From contig DAMCZI010000010.1 in the NCBI GenBank assembly GCA_032095175.1, positions 1 to 64,000 of the forward strand: 64,000 nucleotides of DNA, in the 5' to 3' direction. Below, one piece after another: positions 45,761 through 54,170 of the stretch. How positions within the stretch are numbered: the first letter of the stretch is position 1; each line of letters opens with the position of its first letter. Both the position numbers and the translations under genes were made by a program. The notes under the pieces were generated by a model that worked only from the letters and a program-made list of their open reading frames with translations, made no database searches and had not been told where the DNA came from. The stretch comes from DAMCZI01 sp032095175 (GTDB taxonomy: Bacteria > Bacillota > Clostridia > Clostridiales > Caloramatoraceae).

Positions 45761-46315
45761 CTATCTTATTATGTTAATAACATCTTTTTTTCTTTCAGGT
45801 ACCCTCATTGGCTTTGAGAGGTCTTTATATCCCAGGCATAGTGCATAGTATGGTGTATAAAATTCTGGTATATTAAGCTTGGAAACTTCCTCGCTATGCT
45901 CTAAAAAATAGCTTACAAGTCCAACCCAAACTGAACCAATGTTGAGGCTTTCAGCAGCTACCATCATGTTTTGAATCGCTGCAGAACAGTCTGTTAATGG
46001 AGAGTAGGTACCGTTTTTGCCGGAAACGATTATAACGGTTGGGGCATTATAAAAAACATGTAGTTTTTCATTTTGTGCCATTGATACAATCCATTCTATA
46101 TTGGATTCTAACATATATTTTTTTGTTTTTATGCTTATGTAATCTAAGAGTTCTTTGTTTTGAATAACTGTAAAATGCCAAGGCTGATCATTATGACCTG
46201 TTGCAGCATACATTCCTGCCTCAATTATTGCTTCAAGTTCAGTATTTTTTATTTGTTCTGATTTGTATCGTCTTACACTTCTACGGCTTTTTATTGTTTC
46301 AATTACGTTGTTCAT
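45761..46315 (-). CDS. Nitroreductase-family protein
   Basis: 184 residues, the compact form of the fold. It opens with IKSRRSVRRYKSEQI, has the ATGHNDQPWHFTVI FMN region and ends CLGYKDLSKPMRVPERK. FMN-dependent reduction of quinones or nitro compounds is expected. The start follows AGGAGGG. Only distantly similar to the longer nitroreductase at 11079-11858. Confidence 0.87.
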   Translation of the reverse strand: MNNVIETIKSRRSVRRYKSEQIKNTELEAIIEAGMYAATGHNDQPWHFTVIQNKELLDYISIKTKKYMLESNIEWIVSMAQNEKLHVFYNAPTVIIVSGKNGTYSPLTDCSAAIQNMMVAAESLNIGSVWVGLVSYFLEHSEEVSKLNIPEFYTPYYALCLGYKDLSKPMRVPERKKDVINIIR

Positions 46316-46385
46316 GCCTATCCCTCCTAGTAATTGTTCTGTATAAACATTTCAATCACTATGGTATCATAGGGCAATAGTTTTG

Positions 46386-46487
46386 TCATTTAAGAAATCT
46401 AAATGGAGCAATACATCTGTTAAATAAGGCTGAATCTTCGATATCTTTTGGAAAATCAATTACGTGATTTCCATTTATACGTAAGTA
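46386..46487 (-). pseudogene. C-terminal gene fragment of unknown family
   Basis: A 33-codon stretch with protein-like composition (YLRINGNHVIDFPKDIEDSA and on to APFRFLK) ends at TGA 46386-46388. No start codon or upstream part is present in any frame. Family not recognised. Confidence 0.3.
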
Positions 46488-46568
46488 CCCAATGATTTAG
46501 CAATCCTTTATCTGAATTGTAAAGTGTGATAGAATTTAAAATAGTTAGAAAAATTGATAAAAGTGAGG

Positions 46569-46704
46569 TATGAAAAAAATGTACCCGTTGATGTCATTTG
46601 TGCCACAGATTATGGACTAACAAGTGGTGAAAAGTATTAGAACAAGCATTAAGGCTTAGAGAATGAAGCAGTATATTGATTATTTAATTCAATATAAATA
46701 CTAA
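46569..46704 (+). pseudogene. Degenerate coding remnant before mupG
   Basis: Coding-like text (YEKNVPVDVICATDYGLTSG) meets a stop; VLEQALRLRE and KQYIDYLIQYKY continue in other frames. It looks like a frameshifted gene tail. Together with the fragment at 46386 it fills the 416-bp gap here. Confidence 0.3.
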
Positions 46705-46732
46705 AAAAAGATACTAGAAGGGGGAATACATA

Positions 46733-47821
46733 ATGAGAAAATTAGGATTTTCAATATATCCTGGGCACTCAAAGCTAGAAGATAATTTAAAGTATATTGA
46801 TATGGCAAATAAATATGGTTTTAAAAGAATTTTTACTTGCCTTATATCAGTATCACAGGATAAAGAAAGAATATTAAAGGAATTCAAGCAGATAATAGCT
46901 CATGCCAATAAGTATGGGATGGAAGTGATAGCAGACATCAATCCAGATGTGTTTAAGGCATTAGACATTGATTATGATAATCTGAGATTTTTTAAGGAAA
47001 TGGGGCTTTATGGGATAAGACTAGATATGGGCTTTAATGGGAATAAAGAATCTATAATGACCTTTAATGACTTGGGGTTAAAAATAGAGTTAAATATGAG
47101 TGGTGGTACAAAGTATCTTGACAATATTATGTGCTATGAGCCTAATACAGATAATTTACTTGGCTGCCATAATTTTTATCCTCATAGATACTCAGGGCTT
47201 TCTTATAAACACTTTATTGAATGTAGTAAACAATTTAAAAGATATAATCTTAGAACTGCAGCATTTGTATCTTCAAAACATGCAACTTTGGGTCCTTGGC
47301 CTGTAAGTGAAGGTTTATGTACATTAGAAGAGCATAGAGAAATGCCTATAGTAACTCAAGCAAAACATCTTTTTTCTACAGATTTAATTGATGATGTTAT
47401 AATAGCCAATGCATTTGCATCAGAGGATGAGTTGAGACTTTTAAGTAAAATTAATCCTTATAAACTTACTTTAAAGGTTAATCTTGAAAATGACCTATCA
47501 GAAATGGAAAGAAAATTAATTCTTGAAGAAAGTCATTTTAATAGAGGTGACATTTCAGATTATATGATAAGATCCTCTATTGGTAGAATTAAATATACAG
47601 ACCATAAATTTGAGCCATTTAACACAAGAGATATAAAAAGAGGAGATATTCTTATAGATAACGATCTTTATACAAGTTATGCTGGAGAACTTCAAATAGC
47701 TTTAAAGGATATGAAGAATTATGGAAAAACTAATGTAGTAGGAAGAATAGCTGATGAAGAATTATTCCTTCTTGATTATATAAATCCATGGCAGAAATTT
47801 GCATTTAGCGAAACAATATAA
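46733..47821 (+). CDS. mupG: MupG-like 6-phospho-N-acetylmuramidase (DUF871)
   Basis: 362 residues of the DUF871/MupG family: an N-terminal TIM barrel (LGFSIYPGHS...DINPDVFKAL, RLDMGFNG) and a C-terminal cyclophilin-like beta domain. MupG hydrolyses MurNAc-6-phosphate-GlcNAc during cell-wall recycling. Usual partners (MurNAc PTS, murQ, murR) are not in this window, so it stands alone. GAAGGGGG precedes the ATG. Confidence 0.85.
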   Translation: MRKLGFSIYPGHSKLEDNLKYIDMANKYGFKRIFTCLISVSQDKERILKEFKQIIAHANKYGMEVIADINPDVFKALDIDYDNLRFFKEMGLYGIRLDMGFNGNKESIMTFNDLGLKIELNMSGGTKYLDNIMCYEPNTDNLLGCHNFYPHRYSGLSYKHFIECSKQFKRYNLRTAAFVSSKHATLGPWPVSEGLCTLEEHREMPIVTQAKHLFSTDLIDDVIIANAFASEDELRLLSKINPYKLTLKVNLENDLSEMERKLILEESHFNRGDISDYMIRSSIGRIKYTDHKFEPFNTRDIKRGDILIDNDLYTSYAGELQIALKDMKNYGKTNVVGRIADEELFLLDYINPWQKFAFSETI

Positions 47822-47857
47822 GGATGCGGTAAAGCCTAATTCCTTCAGATTGTTGAT

Positions 47858-47891
47858 AACTCCCATGAGTTTTAAAAAACTCATGGGGGTC
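47858..47891 (+). terminator. Terminator after mupG
   Basis: AACTCCCATGAGTTTT paired with AAAACTCATGGGGG; short stem-loop, no long T-run. Confidence 0.55.
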
Positions 47892-47969
47892 CAATATTTG
47901 TAGTATAAAATATAAATTGCTTTTTTGATTAGCGTCACGCTATTTCTATAAAATAAATAATATATTTAT

Positions 47970-48041
47970 GATCATGATGCAATTTGGAGATTTACTGCAA
48001 GCATAATTAATGAGTTTGTGGACATAATTAGGGCGACTTAG
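47970..48041 (+). pseudogene. C-terminal fragment of a duplicated CoA-type NUDIX gene
   Basis: 23 codons (HDAIWRFTASIINEFVDII and a stop) closely match the end of the NUDIX gene at 45640-45706 in both protein and DNA. The rest of the copy is missing. It lies just before the hisS leader. Confidence 0.75.
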
Positions 48042-48108
48042 AAACTTCTTGAAATAAAAACAATATAATGCTATTATTATATGAAATATCAAATGGGGGC
48101 TGTTAGTT

Positions 48109-48165
48109 ATGAATAATATTGTAATATTAAATAGAATTCATCACCATCACAAACAGCACTTGTAA
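48109..48165 (+). CDS. Histidine leader peptide of hisS
   Basis: An 18-residue frame ending in RIHHHHKQHL, with five His among its last eight residues. GGGGG lies 9 bp before the ATG. The His codons run from 48139 to 48159. This is the classic layout of amino-acid attenuation leader peptides (like the enteric his leader), here placed before a histidyl-tRNA synthetase. No T-box sequence is present. Translation is inferred from the ribosome site and codon content. Confidence 0.8.
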   Translation: MNNIVILNRIHHHHKQHL

Positions 48166-48279
48166 CTATGGAATAATCACCGTAGATGCAAGTGCTATAA
48201 GCATTTGTGTCTATGGTGATAGTGTATTTTAAACGTCACCTAGGCATGTATTTTTACTACCTAGGTGGCGTTTTTTTTA
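48155..48279 (+). promoter_or_regulatory. Attenuator of hisS
   Basis: Segment 1 AGCACTTG (48155-48162, over the last leader codons) can pair with segment 2 CAAGTGCT (48189-48196). Segment 2 can instead pair with segment 3 AGCATTTG (48200-48207), extended by ATCACCGTAGA/TCTATGGTGAT (48176-48186 and 48210-48220). A strong terminator, CACCTAGG...CCTAGGTG with eight Ts, follows at 48232-48279. A ribosome stalled at the His codons would block segment 1. How 2:3 pairing affects the terminator is not obvious by eye. Confidence 0.7.
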
Positions 48280-48307
48280 TTTTATAAAATTAAAGGAGGT
48301 ATTTTAA

Positions 48308-49594
48308 ATGTCAGTTAAGCTTAGAAACTTAAAGGGAACAAGTGATTTTATGCCCGAGGAACAAAGAATAAGGCAGAATATTATAAGAAAACTACAGGAT
48401 ATATTTGAATGCTATGGTTATCAACCAATTGAAACACCGACACTCTGCTATTTTGATGTTTTAGCTTCAAAGTATGCAGGAGGAGCTGAAATACTGAAAG
48501 AAATATATAAGCTAGTGGATCAGGGTGAGCGTGAATTGGGTTTAAGATATGACTTAACAGTGCCCTTTGCAAAATTAGTAGGTATGAATCCTGAAATAAA
48601 AATACCATTTAAAAGATATGAAATAGGTAAAGTATTTAGGGATGGCCCTGTAAAACTAGGAAGAAACCGTGAATTTATTCAGTGTGATGTTGATACGGTA
48701 GGAGTCAAATCCCAAATGGCAGAAGCAGAGCTTATCATGATGGCTGTTGAGGTGTATAAGACATTGGGGTTGGAGGTTTATATATCATATAACAACAGAA
48801 AATATTTATCTGGGATTATAGAAATGGCTGGTATTGAAGCTGAATTGGCTGGAAGTGTAATATTAAGCATCGACAAGCTTGAGAAAATAGGTGATGAAGC
48901 GGTAAGATTAGAACTTTCTTCTCTAAAGATAGAAAAATCAAAGATAGATAAGCTCTTTGAATATATGAAAATAGACTTTGATGATATGATGAATTCTAAT
49001 ATTATTAATCAGAAGAACAATTTGTTAGAGGATGGAACTAATGAACTAAAGGAGCTAAAATCATATTTTGAGGCATTAGAAATAGAGGATAACCTTAGAT
49101 TTAATCCTACTCTTGCAAGGGGATTAGAAATATATACAGGTACAGTATGGGAAGTCTTTTTAACTGATGGCAGCATAACATCAAGTGTTGGAGCTGGGGG
49201 CAGGTATGACAAAATAATAGGACAATTTTTAGATAATGGCATGGAGTATCCTGCTGTTGGTATGACCTTTGGTCTTGATGTTATATATGAGGCTCTCATG
49301 CTTAAGGAAGCTGTTGATAAAAAATCTCCTATTGATCTATTTTTAATACCAATAGGGGCTCTTCAATCTGTTATGAAAATCGCTAAAAATTTAAGAAGTC
49401 TTGGAATAAAGGTAGACGTTGATATGACAGGTAAAAAGCTTAAAAAGTCTTTGGATTATGCAAACAAACAAGGTATTCCCTATGTAGCAATACTTGGTGA
49501 GGATGAGCTTCAATCAGGTACTATAAAGTTAAAGGATATGGAAAGAGGAATGGAAAAAGAAATTAGTATTATGGAATTAGAGGATATTTTTTGA
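48308..49594 (+). CDS. hisS: Histidine--tRNA ligase
   Basis: 428 residues, class II. Motif 1 and 2 regions (GTSDFMPEEQ, RYDLTVPFAKLV, RYEIGKVFRDGP) and the HisRS-specific LARGLEIYTGTVWE are present, and a C-terminal anticodon domain (FLIPIGALQSVMKIA...YVAILGEDE) is complete, so it is a true synthetase rather than HisZ. No aspS follows, unlike the usual hisS-aspS pair in clostridia, so this may be a second HisRS. AAAGGAGG precedes the ATG. Controlled by the leader upstream. Confidence 0.93.
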   Translation: MSVKLRNLKGTSDFMPEEQRIRQNIIRKLQDIFECYGYQPIETPTLCYFDVLASKYAGGAEILKEIYKLVDQGERELGLRYDLTVPFAKLVGMNPEIKIPFKRYEIGKVFRDGPVKLGRNREFIQCDVDTVGVKSQMAEAELIMMAVEVYKTLGLEVYISYNNRKYLSGIIEMAGIEAELAGSVILSIDKLEKIGDEAVRLELSSLKIEKSKIDKLFEYMKIDFDDMMNSNIINQKNNLLEDGTNELKELKSYFEALEIEDNLRFNPTLARGLEIYTGTVWEVFLTDGSITSSVGAGGRYDKIIGQFLDNGMEYPAVGMTFGLDVIYEALMLKEAVDKKSPIDLFLIPIGALQSVMKIAKNLRSLGIKVDVDMTGKKLKKSLDYANKQGIPYVAILGEDELQSGTIKLKDMERGMEKEISIMELEDIF

Positions 49595-49641
49595 AGTTGA
49601 ATATAATAAGAGGCTGTAAAGATGATGATATTCTAAATATA

Positions 49642-49670
49642 TTGACAAGTACAATATATTACCATAATAT
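49642..49670 (+). promoter_or_regulatory. Promoter of the ribosomal-protection gene
   Basis: TTGACA, 17-bp spacer, TAATAT, about 410 bp before the GTPase gene, giving a long leader RNA. Confidence 0.65.
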
Positions 49671-49711
49671 ATAAATAGGCTCATTATTACTAAGCAAAGG
49701 AGAGTTGTGTT

Positions 49712-49747
49712 ATGAAAACAAATAATTTAAAGGTGGTTATAGCATAA
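49712..49747 (+). CDS. Possible 11-residue leader peptide
   Basis: MKTNNLKVVIA with a strong site (CAAAGGAG, 8-9 bp spacing) lies early in the leader RNA. It may be translated as part of antibiotic-dependent attenuation. Confidence 0.35.
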   Translation: MKTNNLKVVIA

Positions 49748-49876
49748 CTTAATATAGGGCTAGGGAAAACTAATTATTTGGCATTTAATATAGTGCCAGG
49801 TCTTATTGGTGTACTTTCCTTTAGCTGGTTCTTTGTTTAAGTAACTAAGCCTGTTATTAATAATGCATATTTTAGT

Positions 49877-49948
49877 CACGGTGGTTACCGTGCTTTTTTT
49901 ATGCAAAAAATCCAATAAACCGGGTCAGTTATTGACTACGGTTTTTTT
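49877..49948 (+). terminator. Two tandem terminator hairpins in the leader
   Basis: CACGGT-GGTT-ACCGTG plus seven Ts (49877-49900), then ACCGGGTCAG...TGACTACGGT plus seven Ts (49917-49948). Both end transcription before the GTPase gene unless bypassed, pointing to attenuation. Confidence 0.65.
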
Positions 49949-49978
49949 GTATCTAAATTTAAAAAAGGAGGAATAGTT

Positions 49979-50050
49979 ATGAGAGTCAGAACAAATACAT
50001 TTATGGTTAAGAATATTAATGAAGGGATGGTTGAGGTAATTATAAGCTAA
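49979..50050 (+). CDS. Possible 23-residue leader peptide
   Basis: A frame from ATG 49979, 8 bp after AAAGGAGG, reading MRVRTNTFMV...EVIIS and stopping 29 bp before the GTPase start. The strong ribosome site in front of the GTPase suggests a translated leader. No similar peptide is recognised. Confidence 0.45.
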   Translation: MRVRTNTFMVKNINEGMVEVIIS

Positions 50051-50079
50051 GCCTTCCCTTAATATGAGGGGGATTATTA

Positions 50080-52065
50080 TTGATTATTAGAAAAGATATT
50101 AGAGATATAGGTATATTTGCCCATGTTGATGCTGGCAAAACAACACTTACAGAAAACCTTCTATATAAATCAGGAAGTATAAAGAAAATCGGCAGAGTAG
50201 ATGATGGAACTGCACACACAGATTCAATGGAAGTTGAAAGGGAAAGGGGGATATCAGTTCAAGCAGCAACTGCATCTATAATGTGGAGAGATGTTAGAAT
50301 TAATATAATAGATACCCCAGGACATGTGGATTTTTGTGCTGAGGTTGAAAGAGCCCTGCTTGCTTTGGACGGAGCAATACTTGTGGTATCAGCGGTGGAA
50401 GGGGTTCAATCCCAAACTGAAATCATATGGAGAGCCCTTATGGATATGAAAATTCCAACAATAATCTTTATAAATAAAATAGATAGAGCAGGTGTAGAAG
50501 TAGTAAAAATTATGGAGCAAATCCAGCAACTAACCATGAATAGAGCAGTAGCAGTGGAAAGAGTTGATGGAAGTGAAAAATCCTCAAAAGTTATTGAGCT
50601 TAGAGATTTTGGCGAGGATGAAAAATATTGCCTTTGTGAAACACTTGCAGAATACAGTGAGGAATTCCTTGAAGTACTTGTAAATGATGATATTATTGAT
50701 GATGATGATATTGATGAATGTATATCAAAGCTTTGCAGGGAGTTTAAGCTTTGCCCTGTATTTTATGGTTCTGCTCTTAAAGCTCTAGGAGTAGAATCCA
50801 TTATGGAAGGGATAATTAAATATCTACCTGGTCCTACTATTGAGGGTGGAGAAGAACCTGTGGGAGTTATATATAAGCTTCACCATGGAAGAGTTGGTGG
50901 AAAGGCTGCATATGTTAGACTCTATGAGGGATTTATTGCTGTGAAAAAGAATGTATATAACAGTACAAAAGCTATTGATGAAAAGATAAATTACATTTTC
51001 AAGGTAAATGGAAGTCAGTATGAACCTGTTGATCATCTAGAAGCGGGGGAGATAGGAATAATTAGCGGACTTAATTCTGCTGCTGTAGGAGATATACTCG
51101 GAAATTCTAAAAAGCTTAAAAAACGCCAGAGTTTAGCAGTACCTACACTTACAGTCAGGGTATATCCATCAAAGGAGCAGGAGCTTGATGCTTTAGTCTC
51201 CGCTATGAAAATTCTAGAGGAAGAAGATCCAATACTTAATGTTAAATGGCTTGATAATGAAAGGGAGCTCCATGTTAACCTTATGGGTATGGTTCAGATG
51301 GAGATTTTAACTAAAATAATAAAAAACAGATTTAAGCTTGATGCGGTTTTTGAAAAGCCAACTGTAGTTTATAAGGAAACTCCAATAGGCATAGGAGTTG
51401 GTTATGTTGAAATGTATACTCCATATTTTGCAACTCTGGAGATGAAGGTAGAACCCCTGGATAGGGGAAGTGGATTTATATATGAATCAACTTATACAAC
51501 GGATTTTATTTTTCCCAAATTTCAAAATGAGGTGGAGGAAACCGTTCCACTTGTTTTAAAGGAGGGACCATTAGGCTGGGAGGTTGCCGATGTTAAGGTA
51601 ACATTAACTGGTGGGAGATCTATTCAGCTTGCAACCAAACCATCAGATTTTAGGGCTGTTACACCAATAGCAGTGATGGATGCTCTAAAGGCCTGTGGAA
51701 CACAGCTTTTAGAACCTATACAAGAATATGAGATAAATATAAATGTTGATGAAGCAGGAATAGTGATCAAGGATTTAATAGCTATGAGAGCGACAATGGA
51801 TGAACAGATGGTTATACAGGACAACTTTATTATAAAGGGTACAATACCTGTTGCCACATCCTTGGACTACCCGGTTAAGATAGCATCTCTTTCACAGGGG
51901 AGGGGAAGCTTTAAGACCAAATTTATCGGTTATAGGGAATGTTCTATGGAACTTGGAAAAATAAAGCCAAGGAAAACAGTGGACCCTTCCGATAGGGAAA
52001 ATTATCTTCTTAGTATATCTAAAAAGAATAAAAATGATATGGCTGCAAATTACAATAGGTATTGA
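50080..52065 (+). CDS. TetM-like ribosomal-protection GTPase (EF-G family)
   Basis: 661 residues with G-domain motifs AHVDAGKTT, DTPGHVDF and NKIDRAG, followed by EF-G domains II-V (for example the late PVATSLDYPVKIASLSQGRG segment that corresponds to the EF-G/TetM tip region). It is shorter than EF-G and lacks its G' domain, like Tet(M)/Tet(O). TTG at 50080 is 7 bp after GAGGGGG. Tetracycline resistance is possible but divergence from classical Tet proteins leaves this open. Likely induced through the attenuator-like leader. Confidence 0.82.
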   Translation: MIIRKDIRDIGIFAHVDAGKTTLTENLLYKSGSIKKIGRVDDGTAHTDSMEVERERGISVQAATASIMWRDVRINIIDTPGHVDFCAEVERALLALDGAILVVSAVEGVQSQTEIIWRALMDMKIPTIIFINKIDRAGVEVVKIMEQIQQLTMNRAVAVERVDGSEKSSKVIELRDFGEDEKYCLCETLAEYSEEFLEVLVNDDIIDDDDIDECISKLCREFKLCPVFYGSALKALGVESIMEGIIKYLPGPTIEGGEEPVGVIYKLHHGRVGGKAAYVRLYEGFIAVKKNVYNSTKAIDEKINYIFKVNGSQYEPVDHLEAGEIGIISGLNSAAVGDILGNSKKLKKRQSLAVPTLTVRVYPSKEQELDALVSAMKILEEEDPILNVKWLDNERELHVNLMGMVQMEILTKIIKNRFKLDAVFEKPTVVYKETPIGIGVGYVEMYTPYFATLEMKVEPLDRGSGFIYESTYTTDFIFPKFQNEVEETVPLVLKEGPLGWEVADVKVTLTGGRSIQLATKPSDFRAVTPIAVMDALKACGTQLLEPIQEYEININVDEAGIVIKDLIAMRATMDEQMVIQDNFIIKGTIPVATSLDYPVKIASLSQGRGSFKTKFIGYRECSMELGKIKPRKTVDPSDRENYLLSISKKNKNDMAANYNRY

Positions 52066-52100
52066 AGCTGATAAGTAATTAAATAAATTGAATTTTTGTA

Positions 52101-52163
52101 GAGGAGTCAGGCACTAGACATATGATATTAAAAGTGTCATATATCAAGTGCCTGGCTCCTTTT
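52101..52163. terminator. Bidirectional terminator
   Basis: GAGGAGTCAGGCACT...AGTGCCTGGCTCC outer stem with an inner GACATATGAT...TCATATATC pairing, then TTTT; lies between converging genes. Confidence 0.75.
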
Positions 52164-52166
52164 ATG

Positions 52167-52496
52167 CTAATCCTGTATTATCTCAAGAGCTCCAGATTGC
52201 TCCATTATTTCTCTCACCCTGCTGGAGGAGTGCTTTGGAATCTCTACTGCAACAAGTATTCCTTCATCACCTTCAAGACCTTTAACTCCAGAAGCAAAAG
52301 TTTCGATTTCATCATACCCATCTCTTTCACTTTTTATAAATATCATATCCTTAGACGCATCATCTACTGTTTGAAATTTTTGTTCATCTGCAAGATTGCT
52401 TATAATCAAATCTCTTCTGTCAATTCCCATGTTCCTTAAAGAATCAACAAGGGCACTTACTTGTTTTTCATCAGGTAATCTAGCTATAAGTCGCAA
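52167..52496 (-). CDS. Small protein of unknown function
   Basis: 109 residues, acidic, with an alpha/beta pattern of two halves (DEKQVSALVDSLRNMGIDR, then GDEGILVAVEIPKHSSSRV). The shape recalls short stress proteins of the YflT type, but I cannot assign it. TTG at 52496 is 8 bp after GGAGG; the GTG at 52505 overlaps that site. Confidence 0.6.
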   Translation of the reverse strand: MRLIARLPDEKQVSALVDSLRNMGIDRRDLIISNLADEQKFQTVDDASKDMIFIKSERDGYDEIETFASGVKGLEGDEGILVAVEIPKHSSSRVREIMEQSGALEIIQD

Positions 52497-52717
52497 TAAA
52501 TTCACCTCCGAGGCTTAGTATAACCTGAAAAAGGTTTCATAATGCTATACTTTGAAAAATGAAAAAAATGTAAATAAACACAAGAAAAATCAATATAGTT
52601 TTAAAAAATAGGTTATTATGGCGTATTACAATTAAAAATAAAATTTGTAAATTTATTGATTTCTTATGCATAATTAAAGGATGAAAAATTCATCTTAATT
52701 ATGTAGGAGTGGATAAA

Positions 52718-53383
52718 ATGAGGATACATTTAGAGTTAAGCGATAATAATCCAAGATATGTATGTGATTCGTGTTACAACTGCTCTAGTGTAATTGGCAC
52801 AAGCCTTTGTAAAATAAAGAATAGAGGCTGCTGTTACTATTATCCTAAATTTGAATTATACGATATCCAAAGGATGTCTAAAAGCCAGGAGGGTATTGAG
52901 GTAATTGATAGGATTTTAAAAAACCCAGGCACTATAATATATAAGTACTATATCCATGCAAAGGGATACTTTGACATGAAGGGATATGAGAAATTCTTAA
53001 GGTATCATAACGAGAGATATGAAAGTATTGGAGATAAAAGTGTATTTTTTAGAGCATGTCCATTTGTAGAGGTTGGAAAGGGTTGTACAATTCCACCACA
53101 GTATAGAACTAATGTATGCAATTTTTTTATCTGTGGTGAAGTAACTTCTGCATTACGAGAAAATGAAAAATTCCAACAATACATTGATGAACGTGATAGA
53201 TATTCAAGATGGATTGCATGGGAAAATGGATCCCTTGAATATATGTTAAAAGAAAATCATATTTCACTGCAGAATAATTGGGATGAAACACTTGATTTGT
53301 TAAAGAATACACCATTAGATGAATATACATTTCCTGAAATCGAGCCAATAGAAATATATGAAGATTTTCCTAGAGGAGCATGA
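52718..53383 (+). CDS. Cysteine-rich protein, possibly metal binding (YkgJ-like)
   Basis: 221 residues. Early cysteines (VCDSCYNCSSVIGTSLC, RGCCYYYP) and later ones (FFRACPFVEVGKGCTIPP, VCNFFICG) resemble YkgJ-type zinc/iron cluster proteins, but the spacing is not the standard one. ATG at 52718 is 8 bp after TAGGAG. Transcribed alone. Function unknown. Confidence 0.65.
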   Translation: MRIHLELSDNNPRYVCDSCYNCSSVIGTSLCKIKNRGCCYYYPKFELYDIQRMSKSQEGIEVIDRILKNPGTIIYKYYIHAKGYFDMKGYEKFLRYHNERYESIGDKSVFFRACPFVEVGKGCTIPPQYRTNVCNFFICGEVTSALRENEKFQQYIDERDRYSRWIAWENGSLEYMLKENHISLQNNWDETLDLLKNTPLDEYTFPEIEPIEIYEDFPRGA

Positions 53384-53406
53384 TTAATTGTAAATATATA
53401 TAATAT

Positions 53407-53439
53407 AAAAAGCACCAGAGTAAATTTCTGGTGCTTTTT
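53407..53439 (+). terminator. Terminator after the Cys-rich gene
   Basis: AAAAGCACCAGA...TCTGGTGCTTTTT perfect stem with T-run. Confidence 0.8.
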
Positions 53440-53536
53440 GTCGATTAAAATTGATATACATATGTATGCATATTAAAGGAATTGCATGGATTATATCGAA
53501 ATTGAAACTATATAGTTTTTTAGGAGTAACGTAGAG

Positions 53537-53587
53537 GTGAGAGTTCCTTGATATAAGTACTGATACCAAGGAACTCTCACTCTTTTT
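53537..53587. terminator. Second hairpin in the intergenic gap
   Basis: GTGAGAGTTCCTTG paired perfectly with CAAGGAACTCTCAC around a 16-base loop, then TCTTTTT. No gene ends immediately before it. Confidence 0.6.
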
Positions 53588-53730
53588 AATTTAGAGAAAA
53601 GTGTGATTTTTTAAATTATTTCAATTTAAAGTGAAGTGATTTAAACTGGTATAATGTCGATTAAAATGATAATTTTATATTAACAGATATGAATGTAAAG
53701 GTAATCTTACTTGCAATATTTATAGTATGT

Positions 53731-53830
53731 TATATTAATCGCACTAAAGATTCTACATTGGGTGATGTGCGATTAATAAATTAAGGAATATGATTTCGCA
53801 TAAATGTTTAGGGCTGAGCAATGTAGAAGT
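53731..53830. repeat. Double-hairpin intergenic repeat, copy B
   Basis: Reverse complement of the repeat at 3917-4014, here with the ATTAATCGCAC/GTGCGATTAAT stem on the left. It lies 60 bp before the HPr gene, so it could be transcribed into the operon's leader. A related core, GCATAAATGTTTAG, occurs again at 60520. Confidence 0.65.
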
Positions 53831-53889
53831 ATAGTAAGTCTATAATAGCATTATTAAATGTTGAAAAATATGTACATGGGGGATTATAA

Positions 53890-54153
53890 ATGACAGAAAT
53901 AATAGTAACAATAATAAATGAGACTGGATTACATGCAAGACCTGCAGCTCAATTTGTTCAAAAGGCATCAAGCTTTAAGGCTGACATAAAAATAAAAAAG
54001 GATGATAAGTGTGTTAATGGTAAAAGCCTATTAGGAATATTAACACTAGGAGCTGCCAAAGGTTCAAAGATAACAATTAGCGCAAATGGAGAGGATGAAG
54101 CAGAAGCTATTAAGCAGTTAGCTGATTTTGTAAATAGTGGGCTTGGGGAATAG
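53890..54153 (+). CDS. HPr-family phosphocarrier of the sugar operon
   Basis: 87 residues. Phospho-acceptor His15 in GLHARPA and the regulatory Ser46 in NGKSLLGIL are both intact, unlike Crh which lacks the His. It should accept phosphate from Enzyme I encoded elsewhere. As first gene of this operon it is probably a dedicated copy feeding the PTS and the PRD regulator next to it. ATGGGGG site upstream. Confidence 0.9.
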   Translation: MTEIIVTIINETGLHARPAAQFVQKASSFKADIKIKKDDKCVNGKSLLGILTLGAAKGSKITISANGEDEAEAIKQLADFVNSGLGE

Positions 54154-54170
54154 TGATAGGAGGATAACTC

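Noticed and set aside
48109..48307. T-box leader for hisS
   Set aside because: No AGGGTGGNACCGCG-type sequence or stem I pattern is present; the His leader peptide explains the region better.
52122..52439. 105-codon plus-strand frame after the GTPase gene
   Set aside because: It starts inside a terminator and is antisense to the small minus-strand protein, which has a good ribosome site.
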